A DNA stretch of 64,000 bases. It comes from Saccharina japonica (taxonomy: Eukaryota > Sar > Phaeophyceae > Laminariales > Laminariaceae). The notes under the pieces are model-generated. The model saw only the letters and a list, made by a program, of their open reading frames with translations. It ran no database searches and was not told the DNA's origin. Where the stretch lies: NCBI GenBank assembly GCA_008828725.1, contig MEHQ01001964.1, positions 1-64,000 of the forward strand, read 5' to 3'. Positions 44,757 through 55,404 of this stretch are shown piece after piece. The translations under genes were made by a program, and so were the position numbers. Position 1 is the stretch's first letter; every line of letters begins with the position of its first letter.

Positions 44757-46379
44757 ATGTCAGATATTCCCATGAAACGAGTACGTTCGGATGATTATTT
44801 GGTACAAAGGGGTATGCGTTTGGGAGTGGGTGGTGAGAGGTTAATACACAGCGAACTGAAGAACGCGGAGAGAAAACAGAATGCGATGCCGAGTATACAT
44901 GCTATTGAGGGAGATAGCAATGCAGAAGTTACAAAGGATGAACCACCACCGGCAGTTTTGTCTCATTTGGAACCGTCACAACGGCAGGCGTTTATAAGAT
45001 TGTGGAACAGAGTGCCAGCGCATTTGCCACAAATTCATTTCGATTTTGAGGAGAGTTTATGGAAGGCGGAAGATATTGATTCTCTTGGGAACTTACTCTG
45101 TAAATACTCACACCGTTTTTCCGAGCATGCCACAGATTTGGGACATGTTACTGTTGATCCGTTCCGTATTATTATTAAGAAAGATGCGTAACCGGTTAAG
45201 CAGCGACCATACCGTCATTCCCCTGTGTTAGCTGCAAAGGTGCAAACGGAAATTGATAAATTGGTTTTGGCTGGAATTTTGCGGCGATCATATTCAAACT
45301 GGTCGAGTCCGCTGGTAGTGATCACAAAAGCAGATGGTCGCATAAGGTTAACTTGCAACTATAAACGTGTAAATGCGCAGTCCATTATACCTGTTATGCC
45401 TTTACCTACAGTCGATGGTCTGTTATCTGACCTTGGTGGTGCGATTTGTTTCAGTAGTATGGATTTGGTTAGTGGATTTTACCAATGCTCGATACACGAA
45501 GATTCAATCCCACTGACTGCTGTCTGTACGCAAGCTGGAAATTATGAGTGGACAGTGATGCCGATGGGGTTAGCATCTAGTCCTGGGTGGTTCCAATCGA
45601 TTATGTTGCGGGTGTGTGATGGGTTGCAACGTGTTCGACTTTTTATTGATGATATCGTGTGTTTTTCGAAATACGGAGCAGAGCATGTGGATGATTTGGA
45701 GAGATTTTTCAAACGACTTACGACGTTTGACCTAAACTTAGCGCCAAAGAAAGCATACTTAAATGTGCGAGTAATCAAGTCTTCGGGTCACCGTGTTACG
45801 GCGAAAGGAGTAGAAACAGATCCGGGAAAAGTAGAGGCTATGACGAAATTACCCATGCCCACGAATATCAGTCAGTTACGATCGTTGTTGGGAGCGCTAT
45901 CGTATTACCCAATGTTTTTGCCACAGATGGCGACTGTTACTCGACCTCTGAATAACCTCTTGAAAAAGGAAGTTCAATTCGTCTTTACCACAGAACATGT
46001 TAAGATCGTACAGCTTTTGTTAAAACGACTGTCAAGCCCAGGCGTTTTAGCTTTTCCTGATTTTAAAGCGGCGATATCAGGAGATCGACCTTTCCACTTA
46101 ATTACAGACGCAACTATTGATGGGTTGGGAGCAGTAATTGATCAGAGACAACTGAATTCTTCCATCCGACCTCTGGGTTTCCTGAGCAGGACAACAATGC
46201 CAAACGAAAGAAATTGGAGCGCCACAGAACTGGAATGTGCTGCCATTGTGTGGGCTGTGAAGAAAAACGGGCAGTTGTTATACGGAATACCTTTTGTTGT
46301 GGTGACTGATCACCAACCGTTAAAACACTTGGAGAGTTTATCGACCAACGTAGACGGAGTACAGAGAGAGGTGGTGTGA
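44757..46379 (+). pseudogene. Reverse transcriptase and RNase H start (right arm)
   Basis: One frame runs from 44,757 to 46,379 except for a TAA at 45,189-45,191, where the left arm has CAA. RT motifs are intact: SPLVVITKADGRIR, MDLVSGFYQ, MPMGLASSPGWFQ and FIDDIVCFSK. RNase H residues LITDATIDGLG, WSATELECAA and VVTDHQPLK follow. The frame breaks at VQREVV because of a four-base GAGA insertion near 46,368. Confidence 0.9.
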
Positions 46380-46404
46380 TTTTCTGAGTGCTTATACGTA
46401 TAGC

Positions 46405-47613
46405 TTGGAGTACAGACCGGGGAAAGTAAATGGTATTGCGGATTTGATGTCGCGTTTACCATTGCCTGCGACAGAAGATGACAATGACGCTGATGCCCAA
46501 TTGTCGGACCATGCCGATATTGATGTCTATCTGATAGGTGCTAGCGGGGTGAGAATGCTGCACCACGCGGAACCAATGGGTTCGAGCTCAGAAGTATCGG
46601 AAGATCGAGACCCCGGGCTTGTTTTTGCGGTGGGGGAGAGAGAACTGAGGACTGCGCCGCTTACTACCAACGAAGAGTCAGCTCGGGTTTGTAAGGTGAT
46701 ACAACATGAACGGAAGAATAGGCAGTTGACCACAGTGTATTCCCAACGTGTGTTTGCTATACAGGACGATGCTCCTCTGGTAGAACCCACGACCCAAGTA
46801 GTAAGTGGCCAATGGGAATCGGGACTTGTGTTGCATGCTTGTCCTATGACGGAGGAAGGGAGAAAATTGTTGGGTATGATAATAAAGAAAAGGACTGGAT
46901 TTATCCATCCTGTGGAGGAAGGTGGGAGTGCTGCCGGGGTAGCTGGTAGCCAAGGATCGGTAGAAACTGAGGTGGAACGTCCCATAGAGGAATTGGAGAG
47001 TATGGAAGCGCGAGAGTTCGGCGAAAGATTGTGTGAAAAATCTGCTAGTGATTGGGCTATAGAGCAGCTAAAAGATGAAACCACGCGAATTTCAATTGGC
47101 GTTTTACTTGCCGGCGTTTCAGTTGAAGATATTACGGAGGAGGTAATACCGGAAACATTGGAAAAGGTTGAGGTGAAACGCTTAGTTGCACAAGGAGAAT
47201 TGATGGAACTCCCTAACTCGCAAAAGATGTTGGTAAAACGTCTTACTTCTGAACCCGCTCATCGTGATGACAGAAACCCTGGACGGTTCGAGCGATTGCT
47301 AGGAGAGGAGCCTGTGAGGACATATGTGCCGCTGTTGCTGAGACCTTGGGTGATGGATTGTACTCACAAGGAAGCTGTGCATTTGGGTGCGAAGGTTACC
47401 CTCACATTGTTACAACGATATTATTGGTGGATTGGAATGTCGGACAGTGTTAAGTGGTGGATCAGGAAGTGTTATACTTGCCAAGCAAGAAAAACTGCGC
47501 GGAGCACCGTCATATGGCCTTTAGTTTCCTTGCCGCTAACTAGCCGCCCGGGACAAATGATATCCTTTGATTTGTTGGGACCCTTGCCAGAAACAAAGAA
47601 TGGAAATGTGTAA
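46405..47613 (+). pseudogene. RNase H end, linker and integrase zinc finger (right arm)
   Basis: It starts with the end of RNase H (LEYRPGKVNGIADLMSRL), continues through the acidic linker and reaches the integrase finger, HKEAVHLG with RKCYTCQ, then LLGPLPETKNGNV before the shared TAA at 47,611. It is in the register expected after the four-base insertion. Confidence 0.9.
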
Positions 47614-47968
47614 GTGTTTTTAGTCGTGGATTTATTTAGTAGGCATGCGGAAGGATATACAATGACAAAGGACGAGAAGATAGCCAGGGGTTGTGCTTCC
47701 CGAATAGTAGATGACTATATCCCAAGGTGGGGATGTCCGCATACCTTTTTGTCAGGTCGTGGTACTGAGTTTATATCTCAAGTGAGTAGGGCGGTGTACG
47801 AAACGTTGAGAGCAGGTAAAAATCTCACGAGCTCCAATCATCCTCAGATGAACCGAATGGTTGAAAGGCTAAACCATACCCTTTGTCAAATGTTGTCGTA
47901 TTTAATTGCGGACGACCAAAATAATTGGGATGAGATGTTGATGCATGCGGCGTCTGCACATAACAATA
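47614..47968 (+). pseudogene. Integrase core, left half before the insertion (right arm)
   Basis: VVDLFSRHAEGYTMT and SNHPQMNRMVERLNHTL are recognisable. The second catalytic position reads TFLSGRGTEF, so Gly replaces the Asp that the left arm keeps. The reading frame is cut after SAHN by the nested insertion at 47,969. The catalytic Glu is still present. Confidence 0.85.
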
Positions 47969-48282
47969 GAGGGTTTCCACGTAGCACAAGTTAGACAGTT
48001 TTTTTGGGCGGCTCGTGAGTTTTGGGCGACTCGGTATCACGCCGCATTTTGAGCCGCCCTTCTCGTGAAAAGGTCATAAAAAAAAACTGTGGAACTTTTT
48101 CAAGAAAGTGTCCTAGTTTTGTCTCCGCAAATTATACCAATTGCGAACAGGCACACGAGTAAGTACTATACACCACCAGGTCGTCCCATCAATACAATGC
48201 CCACAGCAGTCTCCAACTACTAGTCGTCGCTCAGTGGTACCGCTCCATCGTCGCATCGAGTGGTGTCGGCACATTGTGCTCG

Positions 48283-50782
48283 TTAAGGGGCCCCTTCTGT
48301 CATGATGAAACAAGAGTGCTTGAGTGTTGAAAAATAAATATTCTTCATTGTTTTTGCAGCAAACAACCTTTTCGTCAAATTGAGTCTCTAGCTTTTGATT
48401 GAGTGTCACGTATAATACGAATACGTCAAATAAGCGTGTTAACATAAAAAATTAAACCCCATTGCTTAGTCCCAACAAGGGAATCGGAGACACTTTTTTT
48501 AACGCATTTCATTCATTATTATTGTTGTTCTTGACAGTCGGAACATCGATTACATACAGCAGTATGTATAGTACCTGTATGCAAACATCATACGTACGTA
48601 CGTGGAAACATGGTTTAACGCGCGTATCATCGTATACTGTCTGCTGTACGAGGTATGCCATATTCCTTCTGCACTAGAAACAGTAGTGTACGCGGATTAA
48701 GATGGTAAAGACTAACCGGAGGGATTATTGTTCAGGTGTAAGTCTGTGTTCATATTATAAAAATAGTAATGCTCTCATTGAGGGCTGGAAGATTCCTTGG
48801 GCTCACTGAAAACTAAGTTAAAAGGTCATTTCAATTCTTCAAAATATAATCTTCACATCATTCTATTTTGTCTGCAGATTATTCTGAACATTCGCAGCCC
48901 GTTGTTCATCAGTCAACGCATTACCCGTCTATCAGATTTATCGAAACAAACACTCTGTTATGGTTTCGATTAAAAGGGTTCAGCTGTTCACGATTAATGC
49001 GAGCATTGAAAAAAAAAGCTACTCGCGATTAGTATCATTATCATATTTGCCAGCCGACAATGTAGAGCTCAAACGTTGATAACGCATCATATAACACTCC
49101 CGCAAGCAGAAAATCACGGAAACAAAGGAAGTATCATCGTACATAGTAGTAGTAGTAGTAGTAGTAGTAGTGGGCGGCCGCATTTAAGAAATATTGATTT
49201 GGGAAAAATACTCGTACGAGGCTCAGATTAGCACGAATATTGAAACAAATTGGCCGAGAAACATAAAACGTTAGAAACTAAATAAAAAATTCAGCCTCGA
49301 CCACATGTTGGCGTTTCTTAATAGCCCACTGTACTATCTAATGCCACATGTTTTGCGTGCTGATCTGCTCTGTTCGCGCTGTTGTCCTCGGCGTTTCGCA
49401 CACACCCCACCTCTGTTACTGATACTCCGCCGAGGCCCATGGTGTGTGCTTGGCTGTCGAGGCGTGTTAATACTTTTGCGACGCCGCTGCTGTAAGCCAA
49501 GAACGGGCTTTGAGGGTCGAGGGGACAAGGGGGTACCTGTGGTGTGGTTTGCGGGGGTCACTTTTCTGGTCACGCTTATCAACTTGATTTCGGGGGTCAC
49601 TTTTCTGTCACGCTGAGTAACTTGAAAACTGGGGCAACTTTTGTCACGCCTATTATCTTGAAAATCGGGCTTCACTTTTGGGATTATGCTTGCTGAGTCT
49701 CCGGTCCAAATTGGACCGGAGAATTACGTAATGTATACGATACGACGTATCTCGCACGTATTTAAAGAAGTAATAGGGCAATAAAAGAAATGCAAAACAG
49801 GAAACACAAGACGTATAATATGATATAATATGATACAAGTAACTTTTGCGTATAATATACCGCTCATATTATGTTGTTCGTTGTTCGTACCGATACCTGT
49901 TGTAGTCGATATTCCGACTGTCAAGAACAACAATAATAATGAATGAAATGCGTTAAAAAAAGTGACTCCGATTCCCTTGTTGGGACTAAGCAATGAGTTT
50001 CATTTTTTATGATAACACGCTTATTTAACGTATTCGTATTATACGTGACACTCAATCAAAAGCTAGAGACTCAATTTGACGAAAAGGTTGTTAGCAGCAA
50101 TACTATTTTTGGTAAAATAACACCATATTAGTACTTCCTACGGAAAACGGCATAGCTACAGTTCTAATGCTCAGATCTTAGCCCGTCGATAGGCTCTAGA
50201 GAGCCTAGAACATGGCCAACATTTGTGTTTCGAGAGGCATATCGATCAGACGCCTTGTTCGTCACGAACAGTGCCTCTTACTCGAAAACGACTCGCCATA
50301 CCCCTGGTACCCAAGACGAATTTGAAAAATGTCAGTTTCTCCGGCTGCTGATACTGTTTTAACTCAGATTTTCGACGAGGACGCCGAGCACTACTGTAGT
50401 AGGGGAACGTACCTGGGCCTCTAGTTCGACCGCCCGTAGCGTCCTACGTGGCCACAGCAGAGTGTAGATACCAAACAGGAGCTCCGAAACGATCAAAATC
50501 TTGCTGCGGAGCACTTTCGGTTCGTGATGCAAACACAGCAATCCTTGCCCTCTCTTGCAGATACAAGGGTTCCAATACCTCCTACAGACTATAACGAACA
50601 AGTTATACGTTTGACGGGCGAAGATCTGAGCATTAGAACCGGAGCTATGCCGTTTTTCGTAAGGAGTACTGATATGGTGTTATTATACCAGAAATAGTAT
50701 CACTGCTGTAAAAAAAACGAAAAACGTATATTTTTCATCACTCAAGTACTCTTGTTTCATCATGACCGAAGGGGCCCCTTAA
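48283..50782. mobile_element. TTAA-flanked element with about 260-bp TIRs
   Basis: TTAA then GGGGCCCCTTCTGTCATG on the left is mirrored by CATGACCGAAGGGGCCCC then TTAA on the right. The arms stay matched for about 260 bp, through AAAGCTAGAGACTCAATTTG and CTTGTTGGGACTAAGC to GACTGTCAAGAACAACAATA. Flanks ATTGTGCTCG and CTGCGTTTGGTTTTG join to match the uninterrupted paralogue at about 50,977-51,005. TTAA targets are typical of piggyBac-type elements. There is no coding capacity visible; the interior has a (TAG)n run at 49,146-49,172. Confidence 0.85.
50093..50707. mobile_element. 0.6-kb MITE with about 95-bp TIRs
   Basis: AATACTATTTTTGGTA and then AACACCATATTAGTACT on the left match the reverse complement of the right end (AGTACTGATATGGTGTTATT, GAAATAGTATCACTGCTG). 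The arms run to GCTCAGATCTTAGCCCGTC. It lies inside the right arm of the TTAA element. The left arm of that element (48,330-48,365) shows the unoccupied sequence GTTTTTGCAGCAAACAACC. A plus-strand frame (MSVSPAADTVLTQIFDED) is broken by stops and not recognised. Confidence 0.8.
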
Positions 50783-51666
50783 CTGCGTTTGGTTTTGTTC
50801 GGGCTGGTACGAGTACGAGCAGGCTCGTACGAGGCTCGTACGAGTACGACCAGCAGGGACAACTCGCTGCTTGGTCTCGAGAACACAGCAGTACAGCAGC
50901 AGCAGTCGGCTTTGATACCGCTCCATCGTCGCATCGAGTGGTGTCGGCGGCTCGCGCACGTAGTCCGGTCTATATTGTGCTCTTTTCCTGCGCTTGTTTT
51001 TGATTGGGCTCGTACTCGCACGAGCAGGCTCGTACGAGTACGACGAGCAGAGGCAACTCGTTGCTTGACGAATCAAACTCGTGGTCTCGAGAACACAGCA
51101 GCAGCAGTCGGCTTTCACGAGGCTGGCCCCACAAGGGAAGTCGCTGGTTCGTGTTGTCCCCAAGCCTGGGTGGGCATCGCTTGAGACACGCGGGTGGCCT
51201 TGCCCTCGGGTGGCGGGGTCAACTCCAACCGCCTCCGCGTGTGGCTGTGTGTTTGCAGCAACACGTAGACCGTTGTCATGTACGCGAGGTACCTCATATG
51301 TCTCAAACCTCCTGGTACCGGTTTCAAAAGTATACAGCAGCATATAGTCACGAGTCACGAGGATACAGCAGCAGCAGCGGCTTCCAGTAGGAGGCCGGCC
51401 CCACAAGGGAAGCCGTTTTGTGTTGTTAACGCCGCTAGGCCTCTGTGGGCGTCCCCTGGGAGACGGGGTGGCCCTGCCATCGAATGGCGGGGCCGGGTTG
51501 CGAAGCAAGACAAGCTGGCTGCTGGCAGACGCGGAATTTATCACATATTTCGCTGAACAGTCTGGCCGTTGACATTGTTTTTCGAATCGTCGCCAAACTC
51601 ACAAGCTTTATGGTGGTGTCAACATTGTGCAAACTGCAGACGAACAAGTTGACGGGGAAACCCTAT

Positions 51667-52932
51667 AATAACGATAGTCGAGGTACAGGTTTGGTCCCGA
51701 ACGAGGTACACATAGGCAGATACCCACGGTTGCCTATGACGATACTGGAAGGAAGAAGAGGTGTAAAAGGCCATCAAGGTCTAAAACAAGACCATTTGGA
51801 TTACCTTGAACTTATTATGCGGGATAGACAGACAAAGGCTTACGAGTTAGTGAAGGAGGAAGATCGTTTAATTAAGGCCAGGCATGAAACTGCAAACGAA
51901 CATCTTGCTGAATTAATAAATCGACGCCCGAAATACCAAGTAGGAGGTTGGGTGTGGATTTGTGACGACAAAAGCACGATTTCGGGTGGGGGAAACCATG
52001 TGCTTAAAACTCAGGAAACTGACTCGAAGAGTAGGAAGTTTTCTCTAGCCGCAAAGCTGGCTCAGTGTTGGACAGGGCCGTATCAAATTTTATTTGTAGG
52101 ACCGGGTACAGCTAGTGATGGGAAAAAGGTTGGACCTAATTTGCTGTTGGTTGAGGTTCGAAGGGATGAACCTGGAAGGGAGATCAACGCAAGAGTATCA
52201 ATGTATCGGTGCAAGAAATGCTACAATCCGCACGAAGGAGCGGAAGGACCCAAATTTCTGCCATGGGCTATGAGCAGTTATGTGTTGAACAAGTATTCAG
52301 AACGTTCACCACCTTTTCATCTGACAGCAGAAGACGTATGTATGGAATTGGCCGATTACAGAATTAGGCCGATCTTTATCACGAAACACAGAATTTCACG
52401 AGGTTTAGGAGGCAAAAATGCAGTCCAACATTATACAAGCTGGGATGAGGTGTCAGTTAAAACTTGGGAACATGAGTCAGATTTAGAACAGTATGGGAGT
52501 TTAGTGTATAGATATTGGGCGGGAGGCCCGATTCAAGTAGGTGGAGAAAATGCAAAGTACAGACGACATCCAGTGCAGCTTGCTAAACGTACACTTGCAT
52601 GTGCGAGAGGCGAGAGACATGTCGCTACCGGATACAAAGTTTGTTGTGATACTCGAGGGAGACCAGGAAATTATGATCGTGACATTATCGGATCGTACAT
52701 ATATTTCAAAACTTCCCGCGCAGGTTGGCAACTGGCACGAGTTGTGATGGTGGCTGAAGATGGCAAAAGCAAGGAACTGCCTCACACCATCAAGTTGCTG
52801 GATCTGGGGAAGCGCTACAACGTGCATCTTTCCGAGAAGAAGCTGACAACCGTTAGCGAGGATGTTGGAACTTGGTGTTGGCACGCACACGTGATCTCTA
52901 AGAGTAGCAAGAAGTTTTTGCATGCGTATTAA
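51667..52932 (+). pseudogene. Integrase C-terminus, chromodomain-like and reader-like segments (right arm)
   Basis: Integrase resumes at NNDSRGTGLVPNEVHIGR and runs openly to the stop at 52,932. It includes the C-terminal barrel (QCWTGPYQILFVGPG), a chromodomain-like segment (TSWDEVSVKTWEHESDL, then YGSLVYRYW) and the extra C-terminal segment (GSYIYFKTSRAGWQLARVV, TIKLLDLGKRYNVHLSEK). The frame is longer here than in the left arm because CGA is kept where the left arm has TGA. Upstream codons of this open frame (51,445-51,666) belong to the nested element. Confidence 0.8.
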
Positions 52933-52936
52933 GTAC

Positions 52937-53907
52937 TAGGGAATAAGTGGCCCTCCCGTCCCCACGGCGGTAGGGCCAGATTGAAGCAAGTAGTAATGGA
53001 GATGATAGAGGGTCGAAATAAATATAATAGGAATAAATAGGAAACAAATTGACGGCGAAGGTTAATAGGAGTACAAATAATGGTGAAGAAAATAGAAACG
53101 ATGGGGACATAAACACAACCAAAGATACAAGAGCTGCCAAACAGTTAGACTTTGCGCATAGGTTTCCTTTGTTTCCGTGGTTTTCTGCTTTCGGGAATGT
53201 TATGAGTGGTCAACGCTGAAGCTCATACTGCACATTGTCGGATGGCAAAGATGATGATAATAATGATAAGATATAATACGCTGAAGAAGACAGGAGAAGA
53301 CAAGAAACAATAACGAAAATATAAACACAAGACTGTCAACCTGATAACTCCGGAATTAAAGAAGAGTAAACAACGTCGACAGCTCTAGCACAAAGCGTGT
53401 AGGGGCAAACCTATCCTCGGTTGTCAATATTACAATGTCGGCGGATTTCCGAAGTCTAGATATAGGCCAGCATACGAGTATAAGCATCCGTGCATGAACA
53501 CATCCCTGCGTAAATATAAACGATCTTGCTCAACGACTGTGGCTTTGGCTAGGGTGAACAGTCACCGTCGCCAGTGTACGAGAGAGGGCTGTGTGCTGTC
53601 TTACGTACTCATATATCACTCGTATACCTGCACACACATACTCGTACGAAGCTTCTTGGAGCCGGGTCGTGGATACCAAACAACAACACATATACCTGGT
53701 ACTACTGTACGTCAACTCCACACTATTATGATACACCATCATCAGCAATTATACGAGTACCATCACCTGTGTGGTACGAGAGGAGAGTGTCTTATGAACC
53801 CGTATACTCGTACATATGATATATACGTGCACATACATCTTGTCGGAAGCGCCCGGTAACATCTTGTCGGAGATACGCACGGCATATGACGTACAGGTGA
53901 TTTCTAC
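52937..53907. other. Unannotated sequence after the right arm
   Basis: This is not homologous to the sequence outside the left arm. Near 53,228, CACATTGTCGGATGGCAAA resembles a segment at 7,216. Palindromic CTCGTACGAG/TACCTGGTA-like words are frequent. It could include the upstream region of the coding candidate that follows. Confidence 0.4.
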
Positions 53908-53913
53908 GTGCGT

Positions 53914-54726
53914 ATGGTTTCTGGAAATTTCGGAAAAACCGAAACTCCAATAATCAGAAAGTCAGTACGAGAGGTTGGTACTGAGTATAGTATGATAAGG
54001 CATTCGGATGCGGCGAGATGGGGTTTTGTTTCACCGCCCCACTCACACCTGGCATCCAGCACAGCAGCTATCATCGGGCACAGGACACGCGTATCGGGAG
54101 TACGCAGCATGCCAACAGCTCGTAGAGGTAAAGGAGTAGGCCAGGCGTCGCTATCACGTGTCGGTAGCAGGGCGTCGGGCGCTAGTGCCTCTAGGACTCG
54201 AAGATCGAACAGGCTCCACGGCGGTGATGATGTCCTCGAATCTGAAAAAAACGTCGCCGAGGATACCATGGAGGAGGAGGTGTCGGCGGACAACGCCCTC
54301 CTCGCTCTCTCTCGACGTAGCAGGCCGAAGGAGACAGGGCCAGCTGCACAGTCCCCGCCTGAGCCCTCGGTCGGAGCAGCTCCGCCCAGGCCCAGGAGGC
54401 GCAGCGCTCCACCTCCCGGACGATGGAGTCCAGCTTCTAAAAAACGCGCCACCCGCAGCCACGAGACAAAGACAACGAAGCCAGGCGGAGGTGCGCCACG
54501 GCGCCTGATAGAACAGCCCCAGGCCGTCGAAGCGGGAAGCCCTATGCGTAGGGAGTCGGAGACAACGGGGTCTTCGTCTCCCTACGGGCAGACCACCCCA
54601 CCCGCAGCGCATCGTTTGGATACTGGTGCCAAACTTTCAACGAGAGCAGAAAAAGGCGGCGCAACCTCAAAGAGTGCTTCAATATCGACTGCTGTACGAC
54701 GGAGTCCTCGTCGTGAACAACAGCAG
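53914..54726 (+). CDS. Candidate host-gene exon, basic disordered protein
   Basis: A single open frame of over 800 bp with no repeat character. From ATG 53,914 it reads MVSGNFGKTETPIIRKSV; ATG 54,109 (MPTARRGKGVGQASLSR) is an alternative start. The protein is rich in Arg, Ser, Pro and Ala, with an acidic patch (KNVAEDTMEEEVSADNALL) and Pro/Arg runs (PPRPRRRSAPPPGRW), suggesting a disordered, possibly nuclear protein. At 54,721-54,732 CAGCAG|GTGAGA is a strong splice donor; beyond it the frame stays open to 54,909 but loses this composition. No family is recognised. A repeat-free but unknown mobile-element exon is the alternative. Confidence 0.45.
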
Positions 54727-54732
54727 GTGAGA
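54727..54732 (+). other. Candidate 5' splice site
   Basis: CAG|GTGAGA matches the CAG|GTRAGT eukaryotic donor consensus at all but the last position. It coincides with the point where composition changes from Arg/Ser/Pro-rich to AT-rich. No acceptor was chosen. Confidence 0.4.
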
Positions 54733-54909
54733 AGCAATACGTACGCCTCGACGTATGGTGTCATGAGCTTGGTGCAGCGGCATCGGTGGTGTTGGTTGCT
54801 CCTGACTGATCTGCAAAGTTTCTTGGGTCACACATACATAGTTGATCCATTGCTGCCGTACGTATCTGGGTGGCCACCACCATATACCCGTACTCGTATG
54901 AAAGTATAA

Positions 54910-55404
54910 TTCACATTTTTACGGTCAAAACAGGTCAAAATATGAAACTTCAACACTGACACCTGACAGACACGGTACGCATTGCAACCATCATTGCTGC
55001 TGTGGCTCTGTTGCGCATACACCTGTACCAGTCGAGATAAATCCAGACAATGTATATACGAGCACGTATATAAAATATGTATGCGATACATCGTATGTAC
55101 GTATATGTATTCATACCAGGTACAGCAGTTTGTCGTATTTATGTTTTAGCTTGCGACAGACGTCAATATGTGACATNTATGGATCTGCTCCTAAGTTAGC
55201 AGCACCAGCACCAGCATGCAGTGTGTTGTTGGACCTACTGTGGCAGCATGCATGTACTACAGTATACGCAACAGCAGAGACCCCCAGCACTACGTACTGC
55301 ATTGTACTTTGTATTTACGTACGTAGTGTATTATTTTTCCCTCGGGGGTATTCTTCCACTCCAGTGCTTTTTTTAGCCTGTCCTGTGACCACGGACTAAC
55401 CCTT
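54910..55404. other. Unannotated, with an undetermined base
   Basis: No gene is seen. A single N lies at 55,177. Palindromic TACGTA and TACCAGGTA words are dense near 55,080-55,120. Confidence 0.4.

Larger units (their letters stand above)
47969..51666. mobile_element. 3.7-kb TIR element inserted in integrase
   Basis: The left arm shows the uninterrupted sequence (CATAACAATAACGTTAG, minus strand near 30,520). Here the flanks are CATAACAATA and AATAACGATAG, an AATA duplication. Ends match as AGGGTTTCC(A/C)CGT inverted. Without the 2.5-kb TTAA element it carries, this element is about 1.2 kb. It consists largely of internal direct repeats (GTCTCGAGAACACAGCAG, CCGCTCCATCGTCGCATCG, GAGGC(T/C)GGCCCCACAAGGG). 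No transposase is seen. The 268-codon minus-strand frame at 50,738-51,544 follows these repeats and has no domain. Confidence 0.75.
39430..52936 (+). mobile_element. Chromovirus (Ty3/gypsy) right arm, interrupted
   Basis: Same domain order as the left arm, on the plus strand. Removing the 3.7-kb insertion at 47,969-51,666 leaves about 9.8 kb, equal to the left arm. The outer end of homology is GTATTAAGTAC at 52,926-52,936. Private lesions include CAA to TAA before RT, a four-base insertion near 46,368, a changed protease active site, a lost integrase catalytic Asp and the nested insertion. Confidence 0.9.

Noticed and set aside
50738..51544. 268-codon minus-strand open frame
   Set aside because: It follows internal direct repeats of the nested element, has low-complexity Cys and Arg/Ser runs and no domain, and overlaps long frames on the other strand.
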